Shown: piece after piece, positions 1 to 13,000 of the stretch
Numbering within the stretch: the first letter of the stretch is position 1
Layout: the number at the start of each line of letters is the position of its first letter
Assembly: GCF_950023065.1 (NCBI RefSeq)
Contig: NC_088678.1
Span: forward strand, 59,426,460 to 59,490,459
Direction of reading: 5' to 3'
DNA: 64,000 nt
Source: Planococcus citri
Taxonomy: Eukaryota; Arthropoda; Insecta; Hemiptera; Pseudococcidae
Notes under the pieces: model-generated
Seen by the model: the letters and a program-made list of their open reading frames with translations, nothing else
What the model was told of the DNA's origin: nothing
Database searches by the model: none
Made by a program: the position numbers and the translations under genes

Positions 1-1214
1 CTATTTGCATGTCTCCGAATAAGGGAACGACTTCTAAATTCTTGAAAATACGATCGATTTTGCTCAAATTCAAACGTTTCTTTTGATCGAGCTTGTTTAT
101 GTTACAAACTTCGTTATCCATTAAAAATAAGCCGAATCCCATGACCTGTAAAGAAAAAATCAAAGATTAGACTGAATTGGGACAAAACTCAATGACACAC
201 TTTACCATAATACGTACTTTAACCAGCATGTGTTTTTCATTCGGGGTAAGATACATTTTAGTTTCAAACATTTGAACGCAAAGTGTGACCACATCGGCGA
301 GGAGTTCTTCGTAACCGGCGATTTTTTCCAAGTTTTCTTTTACAGTATCTCTTATTTTATTCTGAGTTGCTAAAAACATCGATAAATTCTGCGACTCTTG
401 AAGAGTTTGCGAATCTGACATAACTTTCAAGAACTGAGCAGCTCTGTAACATTATTGACAATTAGGACCAGAAGCGGATATTTTAGCATTATTAGAAATT
501 GCAAAGTCAACCTTCTGTAAGTGGAGTAATCGTTTTTCACGCTCGATTTCATGTTCTTCAGTTCATCGAGCACGGCAAACATGTTGATAAATTTACCCAA
601 AGTAAGCAGATACGCTTCCGAAATGAAATCTTTGCGTTTTTCTGTATGACAGAGTCGTTTAACTTCAGCCGAAAATCTTTCGATAGCTTTCCTCTGCAAA
701 AAATACGTATTTAGAGCGAGTAAGATTTAGAAGTTTTCAGAAATTAAACTTATTACCTGGAAATACATGAAGCCGAGTAATTTATTCACTTCAGGTCCTA
801 AAACCTCGACTGTTTTTTCGTAGATTTCGACGCGATTAGGTTGCTCGTTTGATTTCGGTTGAGGTATAGCTCTCGAACAACACCTCCAGGTGTACAGCAT
901 CACCGAATGCTTTAACCCTTCTTCGAGTAATTCATTCTACACAAATTATTGATTATTTCGTGGTACGATGACTTTAGATCAAGTTAAATTATGTATGAAC
1001 GTACCAGACTAGCATGTACAGTGGCTTCTTCAATATACTTCGCTATTCCGGTAACAAATCCATTTCGATCTTCGAAATTGGTATCGAAATTGGCCTGATA
1101 CAAAACTGAACAGGGTTGAGCTTCGATGCATGGTTGCTCATCAGGAAGTGTTAGTTCGTCCAACACATCCACATTGGACAGAGCATCGGTCAGAGGCACC
1201 TTATCAGTGGCCAT
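1..1214 (-). CDS. Sra-1 (CYFIP): CYFIP / Sra-1 (WAVE complex subunit), 5' portion, partial
   Basis: Five exons read in phase on the minus strand: 1214-1005 (start ATG), 936-757, 693-512, 443-218 and 145 to beyond position 1. Together they give about 314 N-terminal residues of a protein that is normally about 1,250-1,290 aa. Family landmarks are DALSNVDVLDELTLPDEQPC near the start, then FNTNFEDRN-like, MLYTW, NEQPNRVEIYEKTVEVL, KDFISEAYLLTLGKFINMF, ESQNLSMFLA, YEELLAD and MYLTPNEKHML. CYFIP binds Rac1 and holds the WAVE regulatory complex inactive until actin branching is signalled; it also binds FMRP. Borders are canonical (GTACGT or GTAATA donors, CAG acceptors), except exon 3, whose donor is GTTGAC. 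The reading frame is clean. The remaining exons lie left of the window. Confidence 0.96.
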
Positions 1215-1864
1215 CTCTGTAAATAGCGCAATGTGTAATTAGCAGAAAGAACTAAATGATTTAATAGTACGAAAATAGGATACTTACTGATGAAACAAGT
1301 AGAAATACGACCTACTCCGTTGAGTATTTACTCAGATGGGTGTGATGAAGAAAGCGACGAGTGTTATGATTTACCGCACCGCTTCAACGAAAATTAAACA
1401 AATCAGGAGGGACAGTGCATTTTGTAGACCAGGTTTATAGCATACCAGTGAAGCGAGTATCAACATCAATTTCACTAATTGAACATTTCCTTTCAAAGAT
1501 TATAAAAATTACGTAAAAAAACTAAAAACAATGAAGACGGACGAAATTGACGAAAGCGTTTTATCAACACAACAACAACAAGATTCAGATAACCATCGTA
1601 GGAAACAAAATGCCCAACAAAAATAGTAAAATTTGAAAGGTGCTTGAAATAGTGAGCTGTGATTGGTCCAAAATTTTATTATTACACGTGCTCCTTTACT
1701 AAAAGCACAAAAAAGAACGAACCTGTTGTGTTTTTTTACCTTGAGAAATGAGGAGCGAGCCGCATTGATTCTCAAAATTTCTGAAAGTTGGTCAAGTTCA
1801 TAGATTTTTTTGATGAAATTTAATTTAAATTTTGTATATAAAATCATTATATAAATTATTAAAA
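1215..1864. promoter_or_regulatory. Divergent intergenic region, CYFIP / TIMM8
   Basis: This stretch separates two divergently transcribed genes and must hold both promoters. On the minus strand a good donor (GTAAGTA, 1287-1281) and an acceptor (ACAG ending at 1217) two bases before the CYFIP ATG suggest a 5' untranslated exon ending at 1288, spliced to the coding exon that begins at 1216. On the plus side TATATAAAATC at about 1834-1844 looks like a TATA box but lies only about 25 bp before the TIMM8 ATG, so it is probably transcribed leader. The 126-residue minus-strand open frame at 1509-1889 resembles no protein I know. Confidence 0.5.
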
Positions 1865-2362
1865 ATGGCAGATGATTTGTTCGATGCATCTTCTAAGGTG
1901 GCAGATAAAGATCTACAAGAATTTCTCGTTATTGAGAAACAAAAAGCTCAGTTTAATGCCCAGGTAAGATGGTTTTTCAAGAAAGTGATAAGTAATTTAT
2001 TTAATTGTGATAGCATGATTATTGAATGTTTTCCAATAATATTCGTAGAAACTTGACGTTGATTCAGTCAATTTCTTAGATTACAGTCTGTTTTGTATTT
2101 CTACGAAAATTACATTGATGAATACTAGATCCATATTGCATCACTCTCAATACTTATCTGTGTTTTCCATTTTTTTATTTTTCAGATCCATGAATTCAAT
2201 AACGTTTGCTGGGATAAATGTATAGATAAGCCGACAAATAAACTTGATTCAAAGACTGAAGTATGTCTGAGCAACTGTGTAAACCGATTCATTGATGTTT
2301 CTTTATTGATTACGAAGAGATTTGCCACTATGCTTCAAAAAAGTAGTGATGGCTTGTTATAG
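1865..2362 (+). CDS. Tim8: Mitochondrial import chaperone Tim8
   Basis: Two exons, 1865-1963 and 2186-2362, join in phase to 91 aa. The protein has the twin CX3C signature of small Tim proteins (CWDKC and CLSNC) separated by 15 residues, and the Tim8-type flanks DLQEFLVIEKQKAQFNAQ and CVNRFIDVSLLITKRF. Small Tims form hexameric chaperones in the intermembrane space (Tim8-Tim13) that escort hydrophobic precursors to TIM22. The paired cysteines are oxidised by Mia40. Length is normal for the family. The single intron has a GTAAGA donor and a TTTTTCAG acceptor. The start is the ATG followed by ADDLFDASS; the open frame extends 11 codons upstream only from another ATG in AT-rich leader. It converges on SNF8. 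Confidence 0.95.
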
Positions 2363-2958
2363 TCTTCGGTATCTTATGTTTCCTTAAAAATTGTATCAAT
2401 TTAAGGTGTTTTGTTAGTAATAATTAAATTTTTTTTATTAGTCACCTTCTCTTTTTTGTCAAGTTTCTGAAGTAAGAAATTATAGAAGAATTTGCCAGCG
2501 TACATTACATTGAAATTCAAGAACGCACGAAAAACAAAGATAAGTATAATTTTAATAAAAACAACAGATATACACGCAGGAAACGTTTAAAAAAATATAC
2601 CCTTCATAATATACATGAATACACAGCTATTATGTTATCAAACCGGTTCAGTACAAACAGATACATTATTTGTATACTATGATTTCATAGTACGTCTACG
2701 TACGATGTAGAAGTGAACCGATCATGGCGTATAAAAATCACAATCAAGTTTTGATAATTATTCATTATAATTTGTAAAGTTAAATTGCATTTATTTAATT
2801 GAAAAATTCTAGTTTCGATTTTTTCGCTCGTCATGATCGGTTCATTTATCCACTCAGTACCATGTACCAGAACCATCGAATATAAAACTTTTAAACTCTA
2901 CAATACGAATGACTTGAAAAATATTATATAATCTCAAATGCAAAAATTTCAACTATTA
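2363..2958. other. Intergenic 3' regions between convergent TIMM8 and SNF8
   Basis: AT-rich 3' flanks of two convergent genes. AATTAAAT at about 2424 could serve as a weak polyadenylation signal for TIMM8. The minus-strand open frame at 2685-2876 has no recognisable protein character. I see no further gene. Confidence 0.5.
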
Positions 2959-3711
2959 TTACGAAGATTCGATACAATCAGCAAACATACTGGGGAACCA
3001 ATACAGCGTTTCTTTATTTTTAGAATCCATCCAAGCTAATCCTTCTTTGATCATATGATTCAGAGCTTTTTCAGCTCTCAATCTCTCCCAGTTCAATCTA
3101 CTGGTTACGATAGATACCGAAATAAAAGCCGTATTCTCAGACGAGGCCAATTGCAAAAGAGCAGTGTGATCCAAGCTAAGTTCGCCAGGTACAGACTGTA
3201 TGAAATAATTATTTCTAGTGACCTCGATAACAGTTAATCCATTTCCAAAAATTCGTAATTTCGAAGCAGCCCATCTGATATCGTCGTTATTTATTTCCAT
3301 ACTGGCTTGTTTGCTCTTACGTCTAGTTTTTACTAGTCTCTTGCGTAATTCATCCACGTGAATGATTCCACCATTCTTAGAGCTAGTAGCTAAGCAAACT
3401 TCTACAACTTGAACGGTTAATTCATTATAGAAATCGCCAATACCTAACGAAGCCCAGAATCCTTTGGTACTGGCCAAAGGATCTACGCCGATTGATGCAC
3501 ACATCTCTTGAAACTGTCGCCTGAATTGGGCATCTTTTTTGATTTCGTGTCTGTGTTTGTGTGCGAATTCTTCTAGTTTACTATGAAAAACTTCTAGTTG
3601 TTTTTCCATTTGTTCTAGCTGATTTTCCTGTAGAACGTTACTTTTGTCGCGGTATTTCTCTTGTTCTAGGCGTTGTTTCTGAATAGCACCGATTCCTGGT
3701 CTTTTCCTCAT
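2959..3711 (-). CDS. lsn (Snf8/VPS22): ESCRT-II subunit VPS22 / SNF8
   Basis: A single-exon frame of 250 aa starting at the ATG at 3711 (MRKRPGIGAIQKQ). An in-frame GTG five codons upstream is unlikely to be used. Family landmarks in order are the basic N-terminal helix and coiled coil, EFRxQFQxMCASIGVDPLAS and KGFWASLGIGDFYNELTVQV (first winged helix), then YFIQSVPGELSLDHT and WERxRAEKALxHMIKEGLAW (second winged helix), ending near YWFPSMFAD. Human SNF8 is 258 aa, so this looks full length. The protein is one of the three ESCRT-II subunits (VPS22, VPS36, two VPS25) that sort ubiquitinated cargo into multivesicular bodies. It is intronless here, while its neighbours have introns. It lies tail to tail with TIMM8. 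Confidence 0.96.
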   Translation of the reverse strand: MRKRPGIGAIQKQRLEQEKYRDKSNVLQENQLEQMEKQLEVFHSKLEEFAHKHRHEIKKDAQFRRQFQEMCASIGVDPLASTKGFWASLGIGDFYNELTVQVVEVCLATSSKNGGIIHVDELRKRLVKTRRKSKQASMEINNDDIRWAASKLRIFGNGLTVIEVTRNNYFIQSVPGELSLDHTALLQLASSENTAFISVSIVTSRLNWERLRAEKALNHMIKEGLAWMDSKNKETLYWFPSMFADCIESS

Positions 3712-4699
3712 TTTGACACTGTACACTTATAACTTCAACAAGGTGAATTAAATTATAGTTTGAACACCAAACACCAATTCTTTCTCCTTTTTAACGTAAA
3801 ATATGAACTTTAAATAAGGCTCTACTTTAAAATAGGAATTAGAAAATCAGATTTTCAGATTTTGATTTTGTTGATACTGATAATGGTTTCGAGTTTCGAC
3901 TATCGATTATTTTGATTACGATGTATCGATGAAAAATTATCACAATGAAGATGATTTCGTTTGTTATACAAAGAGCGCGCTTTTCAAATTTCAAATTTTC
4001 AATCATTTAAAATTAAAATTTGAAAATTGAAATGAAAATTAAATAAATATAAATATAAAATTATGAAAATAAAATACCTATGCGAAGGATTGAAACGAAT
4101 TTGATACACGAGAAATGCTGAAAACTTCAAAATTGAAGACGCAGATTCAAATTTTCAAAACTTCAACAACAAAACAAAGTCAAAATAAAAATTACGAAAA
4201 ATTTTGCATTTTGTAGTGTCAGTAGTGTGTCAAAACGTCAAATCAAAACTTAAAGTTTAAATTGTTCATAATTTTGTAATTTGTTTCAAAAAACACCATA
4301 CACACTCTGGTTGGAATGGTTTTCAAAATTAAGAACTAAGAAGAATCACTCATCACAACTGACGACACTAATGAAAATTGAAATTGAAACTTGGGAAGTT
4401 GGGAATTTGGGATATGAATAAATGAAATGAATTGAAAAAAATGAAAAATTGAATTACCTACCAACACTGAGAAAATATTGAAGAATAAAAACGTTGTAGA
4501 AAAATTCATAATAATGTAATCAATAACTTTAATTAGGTAGGTATAAATAACTAAGGTAAGCATACGATTTTATCCTCTTATCTTTCTTCGAATACCTAGT
4601 CATTTTTTTTCAGTTTTTGAGCAGACTTTCCTTCACAAAAAAAGAGGAAGGAATCTGTGTAACTACTGCACTAGATAGGAACAAGCTGATAAGCACAAT
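3712..4699. other. AT-rich intergenic region upstream of SNF8
   Basis: Very AT-rich DNA with many near-repeats of AAAATTGAAAA/TTTCAAATTT (about 3990-4240) and scattered TACCTA words. It must include the SNF8 promoter and the tail of the THAP pseudogene unit. The minus-strand open frames at 4336-4563 and 4610-4945 are low-complexity translations without family resemblance. No gene seen. Confidence 0.5.
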
Positions 4700-7600
4700 C
4701 ATAATAAGAAAATAAATAAGTAAAAATTCTCTCAAACAATACTTCTCATCATTTCTCAGCGAGTCCATTTTCATTAGGAAAATAAGTATAAACCTTACTA
4801 GAATAAAAACACATAGGTAAAGGTATGTCGTATCTACTATTGCAACTTGCAACACACAGATTTGGAAACAATTTTTCGACTCTTTTGCCATGGGTGAGTA
4901 AGAAATAAGAACAGTATGGTAAGAACTCAAAAACACTAAAAACAAAGAAAACCCGAATTTGAATCTGCAGTCTAATGCTACTCAAATCTAACTGCAATTA
5001 GATGATATATGATTGGCCAAACAGCGTTTCGCACTATATTTCTTGCCGCATAGGGCGCATTCATAACGAGAGCCCTCTGCATGTGTACGTTCGTGCGCTC
5101 TCTTATTGCCCTGGTATTTGAATAGCCGGTTGCATACGCGGCATTTGTAGTTTTTTCTATCATTATGCGTCTTTTGATGTGCAGCAAAATCGCTTTTGGT
5201 AAAAAAGCTTGTACCACAGGTTTGGCAATGAAACGATTTTTCACCAGAATGTGTTCTCAGGTGGTCATTGAGAGAATATTTATACGAATACATTTTCCCG
5301 CAAAAAGCACACTCAAAACAAGCACCTCTCGCATGCACAAGTTCGTGCCTTAATTTAGAAGCATTGGATTTGAATTTTGTGTCACAAATGCCGCATTTGT
5401 AGGGTCTTCTTTCAGTATGGGTGGTTTGATGGTTCTTGAGGATCTGTTTCGTACCAAACGATTTTTTACACTTTGGACATGGGAATGGCTTCGAATGTTT
5501 TCGCTGGTGTCTTGTCGAATCAGATTTATCGAAAAACGTTTCATCACAAATAGGTGAAATTCGCATCAATTCTACTCGTACCTGCAGAGAAAAAAAATGA
5601 ATTAATTTTATAGTTGTTGTCGCCTCGCAAGTTACAATTTACAAGTCCTGTTCTTTTGAATGATTGTGTAGCCTATCCGAGATTAAAATATTTCCTAGCT
5701 ATTCAAAAAGTGAAATATACAAATTTTTTTTAAACCAATCACCAAATTTCTAAAAGGAGATTCAAGTAGGTAAAAACGAGTTTTTTTTAAAGCACCAAAA
5801 TAAAATTTCTTTCTCAATGTTTTGAGCATTTTCTCCGGAGATTCAGAAAATTTCTAAAACTGAAAAATTTTGTTAATCTACCTACCTAGCCCTACCTATT
5901 TTATGAAAATGGAAGATTTAAAGGTATGCGTCTCATATCGTACCTATCATTATTTTCTACATATCAAGTATTAGAACTAAATACCTACAATACACATCAT
6001 TAATTAAGTTACTCTAACCTGGCACACATTTTGCTCATCATTACGGTTTGATTGTTGGTTTGTCACTAGTACTTGTTCCATCTGCAGTGTTTGCCCGACG
6101 TGTGCCTCATCAAATTGCTCATTATTTGAATTGGCAGCCGCAGCGGTATTATTCCCACACCTGTGGAAAAAATTGAAAAGCTATACTAAATGAAATTTCA
6201 TTACAGTGGTTTGATTTTCAATATAGAAGTACACATATGTATACTTAATCTGAGTAGAATAGGTATCACTTACAATTGGCTGTTGATTTGAGGACTAGCA
6301 GAAATCCCACTCGCAATTTTGTCATCGAGTACGCTCAAGAGCTCATCATCGGTCATTTTCGTCTGTTCATACTGAGAGAAACAGTTCCGTAAATCATTTG
6401 AGACTGGATCTAGAAAACAATTTGGTGAAAATTTCAAAATGAAGTATGTAGTAGGTACTAGGTATGTAGATACCTATAATATGAAATCCTACAAGTCATT
6501 TTTTTTTTTTTTTTTGGAACAACATTCAAACAAATGTTTATGCAAAATTTCAAACCATTTCATCGAGGCCTATTTCTGCAATAAATTAAATAGTAAAAAC
6601 TAAAAAAAAGGGTCTGCAGACAAAACGCAAATTATCTTCACCAAATGCAGTGGGGACTAATATTTCGAGTTGAAAGCTACTCAAAAAAAATGTTTGCTCC
6701 GGAGGTGTCCCTGTAAGAGTGAAACAGATCCTCCAGGGCTCAGAGAGGGAGCATTATTTTTGATAAAATTATCGAGAAAAACAGCTTAAAACTGTTTAAA
6801 AAATTTTGGTTGACAATAATGACCGAAAAATTGGCACCACAGCGTTTCAAAATATTTTTCAGTCCGGAGCTAGAATTTTCTCTGAGCAACTTTCAAATCA
6901 AAATATACTTCTCCTTCTCCAATAAATTTACAATTTAATCAAACTCATCCGAATTTTTTTTCGCAACCCACTCTAATGCGGTATGTTGATGTGTCAACCT
7001 TTTTCGGAAGATTGTAGGCGTTTTGTATCGAACGTTGTTATGGCGGTTGAGAGATCTATTCTTCCTTTTGTAGAACGAATAATCGGATCATCGCTAAAGT
7101 TTTTTTGGTTATTGTCTCGACTTGTTTTTTTTTGGTGTGGGGGGGGGATCACTTGATTTACTTGGCACGAATTTACTAACCTTCTTCAGAAGAACGTTCT
7201 TGAATTTGCACCTCTGAGTTACAACAACTCTCGTTCGACTTTTCTGAGAAAGAGCTGGTCAAATTTAGAGACTGATTATCCTCGTCTACGTATTCTGCAG
7301 GCGTTTCTGAAAAATAAAAATTTAAATTTAAAAAAGGTAGGTACTTACGTCTTCCCCTGAGGAATGAAACAGTCATTTGTGGAATTTTGCTTTTCCCTCA
7401 ATTTAAAAATAAATAAATAAATACCCAAATAAAAGGTAGATAGGTAGGTACTGAAAATTTGAAAAATATTTGAAACATTCAATTTATCAGCATTTTTTAC
7501 TGCGCCCGCATCTAAAGTATTTTCTTTCAAAACAAAAAAGCAGATTTTCCACGTACTAACGTAATTACTAACCTTCTTCGAAAAATTGTTCCGGTTCTGT

Positions 7601-9563
7601 TTCTACATCACGAAGATCGTTGCTCAACATTTCTAGGGGAGGAATACTCGAATCTGTAGTATAACCATCATCATTGGTAACCTGTTCGACAAATTCTGCG
7701 AGCGCATCTGAAAAACAGAGCTCAAAGTAGTTCATTTCTCCAACAAGAAAGTATTTACTGAACCTTATAATACCACTCACTGACCTTCAGAAAATTGATC
7801 AGTTGCTTCCTCCGTATTACAAAAATTATGCCTCGAGTTTTCTGAGACTGCGTTAATCGAACACAAGTTTTGAACATCTCTTGTATCATTTCCGGCAGTT
7901 TTTTCTCGTGTATCTAAAAAATGAAAAAAAAAATGAAAAAAAGAAACAGGAAATTCAAATAGGGTAGAAATGTGCGAGAATTTTTTTTAACGAGACATTT
8001 TAAAAGAAAAATATATTTTGTAATAGGTATGACTTATGGGGGTTCTAACCGAAGCACTCTTCAACCTTTTGCTTGATTTCTTTTCTTATGTTTGTTACTG
8101 TGTCTTCAAGACGAGAACATCGTATTTTCAATCTGAAAATTTCAGATCGAAAATTTTTCCCCTGCAGTCGACATTTTTCAAGGTTGGGGTTTTTCTTCAT
8201 TGCCAATTTCGCTGCCTTAGGAGGGACGATGTTATGATTTGTAATATCTTTAAAATTCCTGCAGAATCGTTTATTAAAAGCATCGGTGGTCGTGTTTCCT
8301 AAATCAAAACCAAAACCATCAAATTATCATGGTTATAGAAGTTGATAAATAAATAGGTACCTATGATAATCTACATTACTTTGAAAGTCTGAGCTGCATA
8401 TCGTATTTTGTGATGTATTTTTATTCAATGTTGGCTTTGAAAAATTAGTGACATCTGTACCGGATTGAAAGCTTTTATTAATTGAAGGCGGAAGAGTGTG
8501 TTTTCGATTTGGTAGTAACGTTGGAACACTTGCCGGCATCAATACTTTACGTTGCATCGAAATTCGGTAGTCTTCGGGTTTAAAGTGTCCATCACAAAGA
8601 CGAAAATATGGTTTTATTTTATCCAAGTGTATTACAAAACATCGCCCACTGCTGTCGAATATCAACATTATTCGGGAAACTGGAATTTAAATATTGAAGC
8701 TAATGAGAATGATGAATCAGTACACGAACACTGTACATATAACATACGTATAGGTATAAATACTGCTTACTATACCTACCTAAAAAATTCGTAGGCTGAA
8801 ACATATCCACAAGCAACACATAGGTCTTCTTTTCTTGTAAATTGCTCTTCAGTTTCGCTTCGAATTTCGTCAGGCTCGCTATTAAAGTAATAGGTAAGTA
8901 TATTGTTTCAACAACAGATTAGAAAAAAATGTAAACAAGAAATTGTTTTTCAAACATGTTCACTTACTTTTCTTGATCAGACAGATAAGCATCGTTTTTT
9001 ATCTTCCGGGAGTCATTATTTGTGAACTGGTTTGAGGTAACGTGATCACTGGACATTTCAAGAATTTTACTCTCGGATTCCTCTTCAGAAAAACTATCAA
9101 ATAAATTTGTATTGTCGACATACGCGTTAATAAAATTATTCAAGGATTTTTTTACACAAATATCCTTTCTTTTTCGCGACATTTCTTTCTGAAATTACAA
9201 TATAAGTACAATTTACCTAATTCCTTGTTCAAATCAAAACAGTATGAAGTTTTATCAACAAATTCTTCATTGACGATACAATTCACGCTACAACCTGCAT
9301 CTGGAACCCAAATGTACAACCAGTGGTGAGCAATACTGTATAAACGTGTACATTTATCTTACTATCTTACTATATATAATCTTACACACGACCACGAACA
9401 CACATATTGTTGGCACAGAACCGCTACTGACTAATTCTTCTCAAATCAATTTTACTTATCAACAAACATCTCTAAAGTGCGATTAAAAAGGCTCGAAAAA
9501 GAAATAAGAAATCCTCCTGCATGTTTCTGAATAGGCAACTTGACTCGCACACCAATTCAAAAA
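4700..9563 (-). repeat. Tandem duplication unit A (THAP/zinc-finger gene, proximal copy)
   Basis: The segment is repeated, diverged, in direct orientation at about 9597-13981. Matching landmarks are the 3' flank (AATTCTCTCAA at about 4726 and 9610), the 3' end (CAATTAGATGATATA at 4994 and 9986), all but one of the coding exons, and the 5' flank (AATCCTCCTGCATGTTTCT at about 9510 and 13936, followed by GGCAACTTGACTCGCACACC). The two units abut with about 30 bp between them, so the breakpoint lies near 9563-9597. Unit A is longer mainly through larger introns at 5582-6019 and 6410-7180. Confidence 0.85.
4988..9182 (-). pseudogene. THAP-C2H2 zinc-finger gene, proximal copy, frameshifted
   Basis: Ten exons align with the intact neighbour: 9182-8968, 8878-8780, 8679-8380, 8298-8050, 7913-7785, 7707-7573, 7306-7181, 6409-6274, 6160-6020 and 5581-4988. 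Splice sites are all good. Three lesions are visible. Exon 3 is 300 bp where the other copy has 302; the 2-base loss falls inside the THAP domain after FPNNVDIRQQWAMFCN and brings a TAA four codons later. Exon 9 has lost one base. The basic exon found at 10650-10796 in the other copy has no counterpart here. The last exon alone is open for 198 codons with six good C2H2 fingers (for example CPKCKKSFGTKQILKNHQTTH-like spacing) and a degenerate first finger that lacks one cysteine. It is a pseudogene, or an internal-start product, or affected by assembly errors. Confidence 0.72.
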
Positions 9564-10077
9564 ATGACGAAGGAAATGGAATGTACAATCATATTTAAGA
9601 AAATAAATTAAAATTCTCTCAATAAATACTTCTCAATCATTAGGTACTTCTCTGCAAATCAATTTTGTATGAATTCAATGAATTCATGCAAAATTGGATT
9701 TTGTTTTACCTATTATCCGGTTTTTTAACATGAAGATATTTTTTCTCTCTAAAAGTCAAGATCGAATAACAACTCGATGTAGAATTGCAATGATCAACGC
9801 TACTAATTTTTAATTATATTATTTTGCAAAACTGATGAATAATTATACATTAGGTACAGGTACCTATTATCTCGTTAAAATAAATGAATAAAAATAAGTA
9901 TTATTAGAATAAGAACACATACCTATAGGTATGTCTATCTACCATTGCAACACACAAGTTTACTAATTATTGAAATCCTGAGTACAATTAGATGATATAC
10001 GATTGGCTAAACAGCGTTTCGCGCAATATTTCTTACCGCAGGCGCATTCAAAACAAGGGCCCTCCACAAGTAAACGT

Positions 10078-13000
10078 TCACACGTTGCCCCAGCTGATTG
10101 CATATGGGGCATTTTGAAATATTTCTATTTTACGATGCACATTTTGTTGGTGTTTATTGAGTTGACCTTTTTGAGCAAAACTTCTGCCACACGTTTGGCA
10201 AATAAACGGTTTCACGCCTGCATGTATTCTCAGGTGAATAATGAGAGAATTTTTATAGTTAAACATTTTCCCACAAGCAGCACACTCAAAATAAGCGACA
10301 TCCGTATGCTTATATCGATCATGCTTCAATTTAGCGTAATTGTGCTTGAATCTTGAGCCACAAATGCCGCATTTGTAGGGTCTATTTTCACTATGAGTTG
10401 TTTGATGCGCAACGAGGTAGTGTTTTCTAGCAAATGGTTTTTTACACTTTGGACACACGAATGGCTTCGTATGTTCACTCTCATGCCTTATCCACTCAGA
10501 TTCAACATGAAATATTTTTTCACAAACACAGCAACTGTATGGAGGTGAATCTCGCATCAATCCTCTTCGTACCTGCAGGAAAAAACGCTTGAATTATACA
10601 CATCATACTCATAGGTACTTAGAGGTATAGAATAGATATATGTACGAACCTTTTTTGGGAAACTGTCCGAGGTTTGTATCGTGGTAGCTACGTTAGGAAG
10701 TTCTTTTTTCTTTTTCGGAGCGCGAGTAATCTGGCCCTTACCACCATTTTTTCGACGTTTTGAGCACCCTGCTGCAGAAGAGGGCTGCCCATTGCGCTAA
10801 AGTGTTCAACATAAATGTTGTGCTAATAATATAATTGCCCTGAAGCGAATAGAAACCATACCAGTTACTCTAACCTGACATACATTTAGCTCGTCATTAC
10901 AATTTGGTTGTTGGGTAGTCACTTGCACTGGTTCCATCCGCAGTGTTTGCCCAACGTGCGCTTTAGCAAATTGCTCATAATTTGAACTGGCAGCGGTATC
11001 ATTCCTGCGCCTGTGGAAAAAATTGAAAAGCTGTACTAAATGAAATTTCATTACAATGCTTTGATTTTCAATATAAAAGTGTATGTAGGTCATCGACCTT
11101 TTATTCTCCTCATCTGGACCGCGATTCCAAGGGTTCATTTTGATGCAAACCTCCCAAATTGAGTTTGTAAAGAATGCCTCTGCGCATTGCGCGAACTCGT
11201 CTGTTACCTTACCCCACTTACCAAGCGTACGATCATAATCGCGTGTGGAAGGTGGTTATCTCCTTCCACACGCGATTATGATCGTACGCGGTGGTATGCT
11301 TGGTAAGTGGGGTAAGGTAAGAGACGAGTTCGCGCAATGCGCAGAGGCATTCTTTACAAACTCAATTTGGGAGGTTTGCATCAGAGATTTGCTTGAATTC
11401 CGATTGGAATCGCTGTCCAGATAGGAAATAAAAGGTCGATGATGTAGGTACTTTATTTGAGTAGAATAGGTATCACTTACAATTGACAGTTAGTTTGAGG
11501 ACTGATAGAAATACCACGGACAACCTCATTATTAGTTACATTTCTGGAAGTTTCTGGGCTCACTGCTGAAAAAACTACACGTACGAGTACATATAAGTCC
11601 AAAAGTGAGTTCGTTTTCATGAGAGAATAATAATTCTAAGTATAATATTTTACTCACCTTCTTCGTAAAATTGTTCAACTTTTACCTCCACATTATGAAG
11701 AACTTCGGGAGATATTTCTAGGCGAGAAATTGTCGATTTTACAGAGTGATTATCTTCGGCAACCTTTTCGGCAGATTCAACGAGTATAACTGAAAATAAA
11801 GAAAATACTGACATTTACCAACACAGAATTGTTTATTCCTTCTTTCCACGTACCAACGTAATTACTAACCTTCTTCGGAAAATAGTTCGGGTTTCACTTC
11901 AACATTATGAAGATCGTTGCTCGATATTTCTAGGGGAGGCATATTCGAAACTGTAGTGTAACCATCTTCATCGGTAACCTGTTCGGTAGATTTTACGGGT
12001 GCATCTGAAAAACAGAGCTCAAAGTTGTTCATTTCTCCAATAAAAAAGTATTTAATGAACCTTATTTCACTAGTCACTAGTCAGTTGAAAATGATTGAAT
12101 CAAAGAGCAAATGAGCTATCTCTCTCCTCTTTTAATTTTCCAACAAATGAAAAAAAAAATGAAAAAATTTTAGAAGAATTATTGTTAAACGCTACAATAA
12201 CGCTACAAAAGTTGAATACCTACGAAAATGATGGAGAACTTCAATAATGCTTACCCCATAAATTGCTAGTTTTTTTGAACAAAACTAATCGTAATTACAC
12301 GATATGTTCTCTGTACCAAATACCTACTGACCTTCTACAGAACATTGATCAGTTCGTGCCTCCGTTTTACAAAAATTCTGCCTCAAATTATTTGAGGAAG
12401 CGTTAATCGAAGTCAAGTTTTGAATATCTCTTGCAACATTTTCGGCAGTTTTTCCTCGTGTAACTAAAAAATATCAAGTTTACATTATACATATAAGTAC
12501 ATATGTATAATATGAACTATGGGGTACTAACCGAAGCACTCTTCAACCTGTTGCTTGATTTCTTTTCTTAAGTTAGTTACTGTATCTTCAAGACGAGAAC
12601 ATCGTATTTTCAATCTGAAAATTTCAGTTCGAAAATTTTTCCCCAGCAGTCGACATTTTCCAAGGTTTGAGTTTTTCTTCGATGTCAATTTCACTGCCTT
12701 AGGAGGGACGACGTTATGATTTGTAATATCTTTAAACTTCCTGCGGAATCGTTTATTAGAAGCATCAGTGGTAGTGTTTCCTAAATCAAAACCAAAATGA
12801 TCAAATAATCGTGGTTATAAGAATGATGATAAATAATGTATTTTACTTTGAACGTCTGAGCTGCAGATCGGATTTTGTGATTTATTTTTATCCAACGTTG
12901 GCTGTGAAAATTCAGTGAAATCTGTACTGGATCGAAAGTTCTTACTAATTGAAGGCGTGAGATTGTGTGTCAGTTTTGGTAGTAACGTTGGAACACTTGT

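Noticed and set aside
1836..1844. TATATAAAA as TIMM8 TATA box
   Set aside because: Only about 25 bp before the ATG, so the leader would be almost absent; could be chance in AT-rich DNA.
3712..3726. Five-codon upstream extension of SNF8
   Set aside because: It begins with GTG; the ATG at 3711 gives the family's MRxRxGIGAI start.
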